NCBI GenBank assembly: GCA_041661625.1
Contig: JBAZUB010000005.1
Location: 1-15,414, forward strand
Reading direction: 5' to 3'
Source of the DNA: Patescibacteria group bacterium
Lineage (GTDB): Bacteria; Patescibacteriota; Patescibacteriia; JAHIZJ01
DNA: 15,414 nt
Shown: piece after piece, positions 1-6,415 of the stretch
How the letters are laid out: each line of letters begins with the position of its first letter
Numbering within the stretch: the first letter of the stretch is position 1
Translations under genes and position numbers: made by a program
The notes under the pieces: generated by a model
Database searches by the model: none
Seen by the model: only the letters and a program-made list of their open reading frames with translations
What the model was told of the DNA's origin: nothing

Positions 1-89
1 CGTGGCGAAGCGAAGCGCGGCGAAGCAGCGGAGCGACTTTGCGGCGTGGCGAAATTCGCGTTGGGGAGAAGATGAGCGCTTGCGGAGAT
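1..89. other. GC-rich repetitive window edge, no supported gene
   Basis: This stretch is made of short GCGAAGC- and GTGGCGAA-type repeats (GTGGCGAA occurs at 2-9 and 46-53). All three plus-strand frames are open for 75 to 128 bases, one ending at 91, but none has a start codon with a ribosome binding site inside the window. It could be the end of a gene running in from outside, or a non-coding repeat region beside an origin or genome end. I cannot decide between these. Confidence 0.3.
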
Positions 90-120
90 AAAGAAAAGAC
101 CCGCGAAATTAACGCGGGTC
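90..120 (-). terminator. Rho-independent terminator of the late block
   Basis: A perfect 8-bp stem, GACCCGCG (98-105) with CGCGGGTC (113-120), encloses a 7-nt AT-rich loop. Read leftward it is followed by TTTTCTTT (97-90). It lies just after the last minus-strand gene (stop at 145), so it should end the long late transcript. Read rightward there is no good U tract. Confidence 0.8.
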
Positions 121-144
121 CATCATAATCTTATTCAGCTCAAA

Positions 145-309
145 TCAAAACGGAACTTTACCGTATTTGATTTTCGACCGGCGTCGGTGTTTCGCCGCGT
201 CGGAACCGGGCGCTTTTCCTTTCGTGCCGCCGGTAAACCAGTCGGCCAACGCTTCGCCTAATCCCTTTTTCTTTTTGCGCGAATTTTTCTTTGCTTTCGG
301 CGGCATCAT
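145..309 (-). CDS. Small very basic protein, last gene of late block
   Basis: This 54-residue protein is not recognised. It starts with MMPPKAKKNSRKKKKG, has a short LADWFTGG segment, and continues basic to KYGKVPF. Lysine and arginine dominate, which would suit binding nucleic acid or packaging DNA in the virion (inference). The ATG at 309 overlaps the upstream gene's TGA as ATGA, the coupling style used throughout this operon, and the stop is followed within 25 bases by the terminator hairpin. A longer frame at 158-394 on the same strand overlaps both this gene and its neighbour and has no such signals, so I treat that one as a shadow. Confidence 0.6.
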   Translation of the reverse strand: MMPPKAKKNSRKKKKGLGEALADWFTGGTKGKAPGSDAAKHRRRSKIKYGKVPF

Positions 310-467
310 TTTTTCCTTTTCTGATTGCGAGATTTTCGATGTAAATTGGCGTCACGTAAACGGCGAATAATCCGTTTCGTCTTTTCAACATCAACCGTTT
401 TGTCTATCAAAACGTTTCCGTCGTAAATGAATTCCGTTTGTCCGCGCCGGACAATCCTAATCGACAT
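306..467 (-). CDS. Small basic hypothetical protein
   Basis: This is a 53-residue product beginning MSIRIVRRGQTEFIYDG. The N-terminal half looks like short beta strands and the C-terminal third is strongly basic (KTKRIIRRLRDANLHRKS). The start lies 4 nt after the upstream gene's TAG at 471 and the stop overlaps the next start as ATGA, so it fits the coupled operon. I see no independent Shine-Dalgarno sequence. The family is not recognised; a role in binding nucleic acid is only suggested by charge. Confidence 0.6.
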   Translation of the reverse strand: MSIRIVRRGQTEFIYDGNVLIDKTVDVEKTKRIIRRLRDANLHRKSRNQKRKK

Positions 468-470
468 TTG

Positions 471-689
471 CTATAAGCCGATTAATTGCCGTCCAACCGG
501 CGTAAGCTCGTACAGGTCCGCAATTTTCGGTTTGATGCAAACCATACGTTCTAGCGCGTCAATCGTACTGTGATGTATACCGGCGATTGTTTCGCCGCTT
601 TCGGCAACGGTTATATCGCGCTTGGCGATCCAACCGTTTAGGCTACAGATGATTAGCGCTTTGCGCTGACTTCCGTTTAGTTCAAACAT
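471..689 (-). CDS. Possible winged-helix protein
   Basis: This 72-residue protein starts MFELNGSQRKALIICSLNG. The pattern of an N-terminal helix starting LNGSQRKAL, then STIDALERMVCI, then a wing ending YELTPVGRQLIGL resembles small winged-helix DNA-binding domains, in which a recognition helix of the sTIdALer type is followed by an LTxxGR wing. The start at 689 follows a GAGG element 9 nt upstream. A longer frame to 743 lacks such a signal. It overlaps the upstream membrane-protein gene by 8 nt. Its place at the end of the late operon suggests a late regulator or a DNA-binding virion component, which is inference. Confidence 0.6.
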   Translation of the reverse strand: MFELNGSQRKALIICSLNGWIAKRDITVAESGETIAGIHHSTIDALERMVCIKPKIADLYELTPVGRQLIGL

Positions 690-843
690 CGCTATTCGCC
701 TCTTTCGTTTCGTCGTCAAGCGCGTACGGAAAGTTTTTACCAACGATGAAACCGATTGCTAAACCGTCAAGGAATATAAGCAAACAAGTCAATCCAACCG
801 CAACCGCCAACCATGTTTCATCGCTCATAAGTAGATCGATCAT
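682..843 (-). CDS. Small single-span membrane protein
   Basis: This 53-residue protein has one clear hydrophobic segment, roughly residues 11-35 (WLAVAVGLTCLLIFLDGLAI), preceded by MIDLLMSDET and followed by an acidic tail (LDDETKEANSDV). Its start overlaps the upstream stop as TAATG at 845-841, implying translational coupling. It is probably a component of the viral internal membrane or a lysis accessory. No family is recognised. Confidence 0.65.
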   Translation of the reverse strand: MIDLLMSDETWLAVAVGLTCLLIFLDGLAIGFIVGKNFPYALDDETKEANSDV

Positions 844-1247
844 TATAAACCTATCACATCTATTTGAACGCTGGCGTACACTGGCGCGGGCGCGCCGGTT
901 CCGTTTATACAGTCGATAGAAAAGCTATCGCCCGGTTTCAGTATGACAAACGGCGCATGATTGTGTACGGTCAATATAGTATTAGACGCCGAAAGGGAAT
1001 TAAGTATACCGGCCCCCGCGCCGCGTGTAAACTTCAAATAAATCATCACGTCGCCAACCGCAACCGTTGCCGGTATCCGGTAAGTGGTTCCGCGAATAAC
1101 ATAAATAAAGTCGTTCGGAATGACGAACGGCGCGACAAGGCTACTCGTACCAATGGGCGCGTTGGTAGTGAACGCAACGTCAGCATCGTTGTTTATGACG
1201 ATTGCCGGATAGGAAAGCAAGTAACCGCGACGGTCTGTTAATGGCAT
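843..1247 (-). CDS. Beta-rich hypothetical structural protein
   Basis: This 134-residue protein has no membrane segment. It has repeated short hydrophobic strands (YPAIVINNDADVAF, DFIYVIRGTTYRIP, HAPFVILKPGDSFSID, ASVQIDVIGL), compatible with a single beta-sandwich or jelly-roll. DJR viruses carry a small single-jelly-roll penton protein of about this size, so a penton or spike-base role is possible, but I see no diagnostic motif. It lies among late structural genes, 4 nt after the preceding stop. Confidence 0.65.
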   Translation of the reverse strand: MPLTDRRGYLLSYPAIVINNDADVAFTTNAPIGTSSLVAPFVIPNDFIYVIRGTTYRIPATVAVGDVMIYLKFTRGAGAGILNSLSASNTILTVHNHAPFVILKPGDSFSIDCINGTGAPAPVYASVQIDVIGL

Positions 1248-1251
1248 GATG

Positions 1252-1509
1252 TTAAGATTGCGGCGTTTCTGCCGTGTTCGGCTTAGGTTCTTTTATCGGT
1301 TTCTTTTCAACGCGCTGGAAAATGCGTATTCCCGGTTCGCCGTCTATCCTTTCTTCAATGTCGAAAGAATTGACAGAAATTACGCTTTCGACCGGAACCG
1401 AATTGACGCGCGCGAATTCGCGTATTGCTTTTTCCGCCGTTTCGCCGTCGTTGATAATAACGGTTCCTTCAACGGTGACTTGTGCGCGCAACAACATCAT
1501 TCTTGGCAT
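1252..1509 (-). CDS. Hypothetical protein
   Basis: This 85-residue protein starts MPRMMLLRAQVTVEGTVI. It has an alpha/beta pattern (a strand, then ETAEKAIREFARV as a helix, then SVISVNSFDIEERIDG) and a Pro/Lys-rich tail. The start overlaps the upstream gene as TAATG (1511-1507), with GGAG 11 nt before the ATG. It is not recognised. The position between two beta-rich structural proteins suggests a minor virion or assembly role. Confidence 0.65.
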   Translation of the reverse strand: MPRMMLLRAQVTVEGTVIINDGETAEKAIREFARVNSVPVESVISVNSFDIEERIDGEPGIRIFQRVEKKPIKEPKPNTAETPQS

Positions 1510-2624
1510 TATTCGTTAAACTCCATTTGTGCGCGAACGGTTGCGCTTATTGCCAACGGCCCGTTTTCGATCCATAGCGTTACGTCTTTAGTGAACGCAA
1601 TGTCAAGCGGTATCCTGTATTGTAACACAATTACGCCGCCAATTGACGCGCGACTAATCATATATTCAGTTGACCGGCCCGAAAAGTTAAGAACCGAATT
1701 GATAACGCCGTATGCGCTAACGGCGCTTAGTGCTTCGCCAAAGCCGAATGAATAATAACGTTCAAACCCTGCCGGGTTCTGGTCGAACGCCGTTTTTACG
1801 ATAAATGCTATGTTTGGCTCATCAGCCGAAAACACGTTTAATGCAACGTACAATGCTCGCAGTATTCCGCCGCTTCTGCTTTGGTTAGCATAGAAGATTG
1901 AAGAATTCGCGGGCATGGTTGTATTGCCGTACCATACGGTAAACGGATTTTTTGCAATCGGCCCTGAAAAGTCGGTTAGGGCGTAGCTTAATTCCAAATC
2001 CCACGCTATAAGCGTACTTGTGTTTGAAACGGTTACGCGTATAAAGCGCAACGGACTAGGCAAAATGTCGGATACTTGCTTGCGGCCCGATGATACCGGA
2101 TACATATTATACTGTTTATATCGCGACCATACAACCGCGTCGTTCGATTGTTCGATAACGACATATCCAGTTATTGAGAACGCATTAGGAACGGCGACGT
2201 TATCAATAGATACGTTAAAGCTGAAAAATCGCGCGTTTACTGTCTCTATGATTTGTTGGTAAGACGAACTAATCGGCAAATTGAATTCGACAACCGAACG
2301 ATTTATAAATAGCTGATTTGAGAACGCGGGTGCTATTTCGTCTTTATAGAATATAATCATGACCGGAATAGCGTAATCGTCCGGCGAAACGACAACCGGC
2401 GACGTTAGGCGGAAACCGAACTCAGAACCGACAACAGGTAAATTCGTCATTCCGCCCGCTGGAATGAAATAATCATAATTGAATTCGTTCGGTATTTCTT
2501 GCGCGCCACGGCGAACAACAACCGGATAAGGCGTGTTATTCATCACGGCCATACCATCGGCGTTGTAACCTAAGTTAACGCTTAATGTCGGGTTGCCCGG
2601 CGAAACGCGGTATTCGGTTTTCAT
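1509..2624 (-). CDS. Large beta-rich protein, candidate spike/receptor-binding
   Basis: This 371-residue protein is rich in beta strands and in Asn, Ser, Thr and aromatic residues, with no membrane span and no enzyme motif. Residues about 130-215 resemble a discoidin-type beta-sandwich: FSITGYVVIEQSNDAVVW followed by SPLRFIRVTVSN, the usual S-x-D-x-x-x-W then RFIRV order of carbohydrate-binding modules. The N-terminal 120 and C-terminal 150 residues look like further beta domains. It starts by ATGA overlap with the lysin gene. I infer a host-recognition spike or vertex protein. The discoidin resemblance is by eye and uncertain. Confidence 0.7.
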   Translation of the reverse strand: MKTEYRVSPGNPTLSVNLGYNADGMAVMNNTPYPVVVRRGAQEIPNEFNYDYFIPAGGMTNLPVVGSEFGFRLTSPVVVSPDDYAIPVMIIFYKDEIAPAFSNQLFINRSVVEFNLPISSSYQQIIETVNARFFSFNVSIDNVAVPNAFSITGYVVIEQSNDAVVWSRYKQYNMYPVSSGRKQVSDILPSPLRFIRVTVSNTSTLIAWDLELSYALTDFSGPIAKNPFTVWYGNTTMPANSSIFYANQSRSGGILRALYVALNVFSADEPNIAFIVKTAFDQNPAGFERYYSFGFGEALSAVSAYGVINSVLNFSGRSTEYMISRASIGGVIVLQYRIPLDIAFTKDVTLWIENGPLAISATVRAQMEFNE

Positions 2625-3850
2625 TCGTCAACGATTTCCTTAGCGCTAACGAACATCAGCAAAATACCAACCATGACGACAACCGCCAAAACAATAACGC
2701 GTTGTACGTCTGCTTGGAATTCTGGCGTTTGCACGTAATCGGAAAGCGCCTGAATATCGGTTAACGTTTGTCCGGCTTGTTCGATGGTATCACCGATTAC
2801 GCCATCTTGCGCGGCTTGCGCAACCCGGCCCATGCCGGTTCCCGCCAAAGCAATATCAAGAATTTCGTCAAACGTTGGCGGTTCGCCGTCGTCATCCTGA
2901 CTTGTTCCGCCGCGAACAACCGGCTTTAGATGTACGGTCGGTTTTGTGATTTGTGGCGCGGCGCGTCGTTGCGCGGCCTCATATGCGGGCGCGTTCGTGT
3001 GACCGGCGAATGTTTGCGTTGCAGCCCCGGTATAATCCGTCGAAACTTGCCCGTTGGGATTTGCCCACAAACCGAGATTGCGCGCGGCGGACCACGGACG
3101 CCAACCCTGCGCGCGAAACAGTTCGGCGGCAAGGCGCACGTTGGTTTCTGGATCGAACAAGTCAACGTTTCTCCATTGGGTATGTGCGCCCGGCCCAACG
3201 TTGATTTGAAACAATCCCCGGCTATCTTCGCCGTTTTGGTTCCACGCGCGCGGGTTGTATCCGCTTTCGCCAGACATAACCGCCAACGCGTTATTGACTT
3301 GGTTCGCCGGGAAATAGCGACGGACCAAGTTAACGATGTCAGCATTGACGTTCGTGCGCACTTGCGTTCCGGTCACGTTGGTTACTGCCGTTGGCGCGGA
3401 TAAGCGGCGCGCAAAATCAATATTCGGCGTCGGGTTGACGGCCCCACGATATACATAATTATTCTGTAAGCCGGGAACAATTTCACTGAAATGCAAATGA
3501 CGGCCCGACGAATTGCCGGTACTCCCCATAATGCCGATCTGTGAGCCTTGTGTCACTGATTGCCCGGCGCGAACGAGCGCGTTACTCAAGTGACCGTATA
3601 GAGTTTGCCGTCCGTTTGGATGTTGGACGATGATATAATTACCATAACCGCGCGCGTCGTAATCAACGCGCACAACGGTTCCCGTTGCCGCCGCGACAAC
3701 GGGAACCGGGACATTTTGAGGCAATTCAGAACCGATATCGATACCCTCATGCAGTTGTAGCCGGTCATTCGCCCACGGATAAGAACGCGGCGCATTCCAA
3801 CCCGACGTAACCCGCGACGGCCCTACAACCGGAACGATATAATCAGCCAT
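2621..3850 (-). CDS. Bifunctional lysin: M23 peptidase plus lytic transglycosylase
   Basis: This 409-residue protein has two peptidoglycan-degrading domains. Residues about 1-145 form an M23 (lysostaphin-type) zinc peptidase with HEGID (H34, D38), YGHL (H87) and GRHLH (H118/H120), the expected metal and catalytic residues. Residues about 170-280 form an SLT/lysozyme-like domain with catalytic E195 in SGESGYNP, then RGLFQIN, the DPETNVRLAAELF helix and GWRPWSA. A linker leads to a hydrophobic span at about 385-402 near the C terminus. The pair would cut peptide cross-links and glycan strands. The tail anchor suggests a virion membrane enzyme for entry, though release is possible. AGGGG precedes the ATG at 3850. 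Confidence 0.93.
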   Translation of the reverse strand: MADYIVPVVGPSRVTSGWNAPRSYPWANDRLQLHEGIDIGSELPQNVPVPVVAAATGTVVRVDYDARGYGNYIIVQHPNGRQTLYGHLSNALVRAGQSVTQGSQIGIMGSTGNSSGRHLHFSEIVPGLQNNYVYRGAVNPTPNIDFARRLSAPTAVTNVTGTQVRTNVNADIVNLVRRYFPANQVNNALAVMSGESGYNPRAWNQNGEDSRGLFQINVGPGAHTQWRNVDLFDPETNVRLAAELFRAQGWRPWSAARNLGLWANPNGQVSTDYTGAATQTFAGHTNAPAYEAAQRRAAPQITKPTVHLKPVVRGGTSQDDDGEPPTFDEILDIALAGTGMGRVAQAAQDGVIGDTIEQAGQTLTDIQALSDYVQTPEFQADVQRVIVLAVVVMVGILLMFVSAKEIVDE

Positions 3851-3858
3851 GATTGCCC

Positions 3859-5265
3859 CTACATTGCGTATTGATTGCCGGTCGGGTTGCCCTTGATAAC
3901 CGGGCTTGCCGTTGCTTTCGGTGTAACTTTTGTCGTCTTTGGCGCGGTCGGATTGAACACGCCCGTTTGCATATTCGTCTTAGGGCCGGGATCAGTCGAT
4001 TTCGGCGCGCCTTGATTGAATACGCCAACGATGTAAGACGGCGTTGTGGAACTTGGTTTCGTAACGTTCGACGGTGACGACGTTACGTTAATGCCAGATT
4101 GCGCCTGCTTGGTTACTGACGGCGTAGCCAATGGAGAACCGCCGAATTTCGGGTTTTCCTTGATACTCCAATTGATGCTAATACCGCCGCTGGCGTTAAC
4201 GTACTGCATTCCGGTTGCGCCGTTTTTGTTGGTAATCAAACCAAGTTGCGTTCCCGGCGCGGGCTTGTTTGATTTCGGCGTGACGATTTGCGCTATCGGC
4301 GTCGGTTTCGGCCCGGCAACCGTTGCGACCTTTGGAATGGTCACGCTTGGACCCTGAAAACCTTGCTTGTCAGGTGGAACGCCCGCGTTGACGGTCGGAG
4401 TAAGATTATCCTTCGCGCCGCTTCCGGCAATGAACCCAACGCCCTTAGACGGCGTTGGCGTTATCGATTTGACGACGTTCGCCAGTAGTGATCCTAAGCC
4501 GCTGGCAACGGTTGCGGTTGTTTTTGCGCCGCTGTTGAGAATGTTCTGAGTGAACGAACGCGCGGCGACGGTTTCGGCTTTTGTCGGTTGCGCCGCCGCT
4601 TGCGGTTGGGCCGAACCAAAACCTTTCGCGCCAGAACCAGCGACGAAACCAAAAGCATTCTTTCCCGTTGACGGTTCAACCGGCGCGAAAAGATTGTCAA
4701 ACGCTTCACTGCCTGCGCCGTATACGTCGGCGTAGGTTCCACCTATGCCGCCGTCATAGAAGTATTCTCCGCCGCCCGGTTGTTCGCCGTAAAACGGATA
4801 ATCCATCGGCGTTTCAGTTGCCGCCAAAGCGGAATTAAGCTGATTGACCGTTTCGGCTAACGCCGCCTCATACGCCGCTGACTGCGCATTGATTGCGTCG
4901 TAAGCGTCGTTAAGTTGTCCGCCAAGTTCGGTATAAATGCTTTCGATCAAACTATTCGTTTGTTGCTGTTGCCCTTCGCTTTCCGTCTGAATTTGGCCGA
5001 TGGTTTCGTTGAATTGCGTTACTAGGTCATCCAACATTGACATAAGTTGCGTTGCGAGATTTTCGCGTTCCTGCGCTTCCGCCTCAAATCCCGCCGCAAT
5101 CGCATCATCGTCAACGCTGCCGGTTCCGCCGTCGCCCGTTGCGCCGATTATGCCGCCGCCGTTTTTTTGCGACAAAACTAAGGCGGCAATACCGGCGATT
5201 GCTCCAACGGCAAGGCCGATTTGTACCTCTTTTTTCTTGAGCAATTCGCCAAGTTTTACCGCCAT
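3859..5265 (-). CDS. Membrane-anchored coiled-coil and low-complexity protein
   Basis: This 468-residue protein has a basic start (MAVKLGELLKKK), a hydrophobic span at about 14-32, a Gly-rich hinge, and a helical, Gln/Glu/Ala-rich probable coiled coil at about 58-150. A Gly/Tyr stretch and a long Pro/Thr/Ser/Lys-rich region follow. Two internal repeats are visible: a GFxAGSGAK unit at about 206-214 and 278-285, and a GVFNxxAPKxT unit twice near the C terminus. AAAGG precedes the start. This architecture suits a protein rooted in the internal membrane that projects through a vertex, or a scaffold-like spike stalk, which is inference. No family is recognised. Confidence 0.75.
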   Translation of the reverse strand: MAVKLGELLKKKEVQIGLAVGAIAGIAALVLSQKNGGGIIGATGDGGTGSVDDDAIAAGFEAEAQERENLATQLMSMLDDLVTQFNETIGQIQTESEGQQQQTNSLIESIYTELGGQLNDAYDAINAQSAAYEAALAETVNQLNSALAATETPMDYPFYGEQPGGGEYFYDGGIGGTYADVYGAGSEAFDNLFAPVEPSTGKNAFGFVAGSGAKGFGSAQPQAAAQPTKAETVAARSFTQNILNSGAKTTATVASGLGSLLANVVKSITPTPSKGVGFIAGSGAKDNLTPTVNAGVPPDKQGFQGPSVTIPKVATVAGPKPTPIAQIVTPKSNKPAPGTQLGLITNKNGATGMQYVNASGGISINWSIKENPKFGGSPLATPSVTKQAQSGINVTSSPSNVTKPSSTTPSYIVGVFNQGAPKSTDPGPKTNMQTGVFNPTAPKTTKVTPKATASPVIKGNPTGNQYAM

Positions 5266-5267
5266 GA

Positions 5268-5486
5268 TTAAGCCTTTCCGACGTTTGTCAGCGCTTGCGA
5301 AGCGAGGCGCAATTGCGCGTTGTTAACGTCGCCGTAGAACGTGTTCCACATTCCCGTTTTCGTTGCCGCCTCATCAACGGAATAAACCGTATATGAGCGC
5401 ATGATAGCAATGCTCGTTGCCGGGTTTGTGTTCGTATTAAATGGGCGTTCGCGCCACGGATATTTAATCCGTTTCATGCCGAACAT
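5268..5486 (-). CDS. Small soluble hypothetical protein
   Basis: This 72-residue protein starts MFGMKRIKYPWRERPFN and has no membrane span. It is basic at the N terminus and ends in a probable helix (NNAQLRLASQALTNVGKA). The start is coupled to the upstream stop by a TAATG overlap (5488-5484). It separates a run of tiny membrane-protein genes from the large coiled-coil gene. Family not recognised; probably a minor virion or assembly protein. Confidence 0.65.
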   Translation of the reverse strand: MFGMKRIKYPWRERPFNTNTNPATSIAIMRSYTVYSVDEAATKTGMWNTFYGDVNNAQLRLASQALTNVGKA

Positions 5487-5626
5487 TAGCGCGCCTGTAG
5501 TGTTTTGACGCCGCTCGTATACGTGCGAGCAATCGCGCTCATCACGGTTGAAAATTGGCTTGCTTGCGACAAGACCAAGTATACGAGAACGGCGGTAAAC
5601 GTTCCTTCGATGATACGGGAAATCAT
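5486..5626 (-). CDS. Tiny single-span membrane protein
   Basis: This 46-residue protein starts MISRIIEGTFTAVLVYLVLS, with one hydrophobic stretch at about residues 6-22 and a weakly amphipathic C terminus (RTYTSGVKTLQAR). I chose the ATG at 5626 because it overlaps the upstream TGA as ATGA; a longer in-frame extension to 5719 would overlap the neighbouring gene by nearly 100 nt. Such short proteins are typical of the internal membranes of DJR phages. Confidence 0.65.
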   Translation of the reverse strand: MISRIIEGTFTAVLVYLVLSQASQFSTVMSAIARTYTSGVKTLQAR

Positions 5627-5856
5627 GGGTTTATCCTGTTCGCTAGTTGCATTAAGCGAATACCAACCAACGGTTGACTTAGCATAATGCCCAGTATGAG
5701 CGTTACGGTAAGTATCCAAGCGGCGGTTTTGTTGTTGTTTTCGACCAGTGCAACGAGACTACCGATTAGGAAAATTGCGACAAGGTAACGCAACAAGTTC
5801 TCACTTATCGGCTTACCCTCCGCGCCGTCTGATGTTCGTCGCACTGGTGATATCAT
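5623..5856 (-). CDS. Small two-span membrane protein
   Basis: This 77-residue protein has a polar N terminus (MISPVRRTSDGAEGKPISE), two hydrophobic spans at about 22-38 and 44-62 separated by the short polar loop ENNNKT, and a basic tail. This hairpin topology is seen in holins and in minor virion membrane proteins; sequence alone does not separate them. The ATG at 5856 overlaps the preceding TGA as ATGA. An upstream in-frame ATG at 5874 has no comparable signal. Confidence 0.68.
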   Translation of the reverse strand: MISPVRRTSDGAEGKPISENLLRYLVAIFLIGSLVALVENNNKTAAWILTVTLILGIMLSQPLVGIRLMQLANRINP

Positions 5857-5948
5857 GACGTTACGGCCCGCCAAATCTTATCGGCGCGCCCGGTGAAAAC
5901 CAGATATAGCATGAGCGCGGCGACGACAAAAACGAATGTTGCTTTCAT
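5853..5948 (-). CDS. 31-residue membrane miniprotein
   Basis: This frame starts MKATFVFVVAALMLYLVFTG and ends RADKIWRAVTS: one membrane span with a short basic tail. It is linked by ATGA overlaps at both ends (5948-5945 upstream, 5856-5853 downstream), and without it the flanking coupled genes would be separated by about 90 nt. That is the main evidence that so short a frame is real. The function is unknown; a virion membrane peptide or lysis helper is plausible. Confidence 0.6.
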   Translation of the reverse strand: MKATFVFVVAALMLYLVFTGRADKIWRAVTS

Positions 5949-6175
5949 TTGGGCGGTTCTCTCAATTCTGCGCGCTGAATAGCGGCTTCAACGTTCGCGG
6001 CGCTTCTGATTTGCGTCGATTGTGCGAAGTAGTAGCCGATAACCGCGCCCATTAAACCGACGGTTGCGGCGTTGTCCTGTTGTGGGTTAAACCACATCAT
6101 CGCGCCGCCGCCGACGACGATTACGAGCGAGAGTATGGATTGTGTGACCGAGAACAACATATCTTTCGACCACAT
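5945..6175 (-). CDS. Small membrane protein, possibly holin-like
   Basis: From the ATG at 6175 this is 76 residues, MWSKDMLFSVTQSILSLV onward. It has hydrophobic spans at about 6-29 and 36-51, the second with an AVIGYYFAQS motif like that in phage holin-type and other small membrane proteins, then a charged helical tail (EAAIQRAELREPPK). The frame is open to an ATG at 6223 (92 residues), which would overlap the upstream gene by 17 nt. AAAGGTGAG at about 6188-6196 favours the shorter form but its spacing is long, so the start is uncertain. Holin or virion membrane role undecided. Confidence 0.65.
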   Translation of the reverse strand: MWSKDMLFSVTQSILSLVIVVGGGAMMWFNPQQDNAATVGLMGAVIGYYFAQSTQIRSAANVEAAIQRAELREPPK

Positions 6176-6206
6176 AATTACGTCGTACTCACCTTTCCGG
6201 TACACA

Positions 6207-6368
6207 CTATTCCATGACCTCATAGACGGCGCGAATGAAGATTAGAAGGATCAGAATTCCGATCCACGCAATGACCGGGAAATTACCGGAACCGTTGTAG
6301 TCGGTTCCGCTTGCCTGAACGGTATCGGGTTCGGACCCTTCGCCGTATAGTTCTGAATACGAAACCAT
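6207..6368 (-). CDS. Small C-tail-anchored membrane protein
   Basis: This 53-residue protein starts MVSYSELYGEGSEPDTVQ. The acidic, Gly/Ser-rich N-terminal half is followed by one strong span at about 31-48 (PVIAWIGILILLIFIRAV) and ends YEVME. An AAGGA element lies about 10 nt before the ATG. It directly follows the capsid gene and mirrors the small membrane protein on the gene's other side, so the pair probably sit beneath the capsid in the lipid layer (inference). No family recognised. Confidence 0.7.
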   Translation of the reverse strand: MVSYSELYGEGSEPDTVQASGTDYNGSGNFPVIAWIGILILLIFIRAVYEVME

Positions 6369-6415
6369 TATGCCAATTCCTTTTCTTGACTATGCGCTTG
6401 GAAAGACGAACCGCG

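Noticed and set aside
158..394. A 78-residue minus-strand open frame
   Set aside because: It overlaps two better supported genes (145-309 and 306-467) that show stop-start coupling; it has no start signal of its own.
1246..1755. A 169-residue plus-strand open frame
   Set aside because: Antisense to two coupled late genes, rich in Arg, Phe and Cys as expected for a shadow, no ribosome site.
2926..3403. Open frames on both strands overlapping the lysin gene
   Set aside because: They cover the catalytic SLT region of a clearly recognised protein; their compositions are Arg/Cys-rich and shadow-like.
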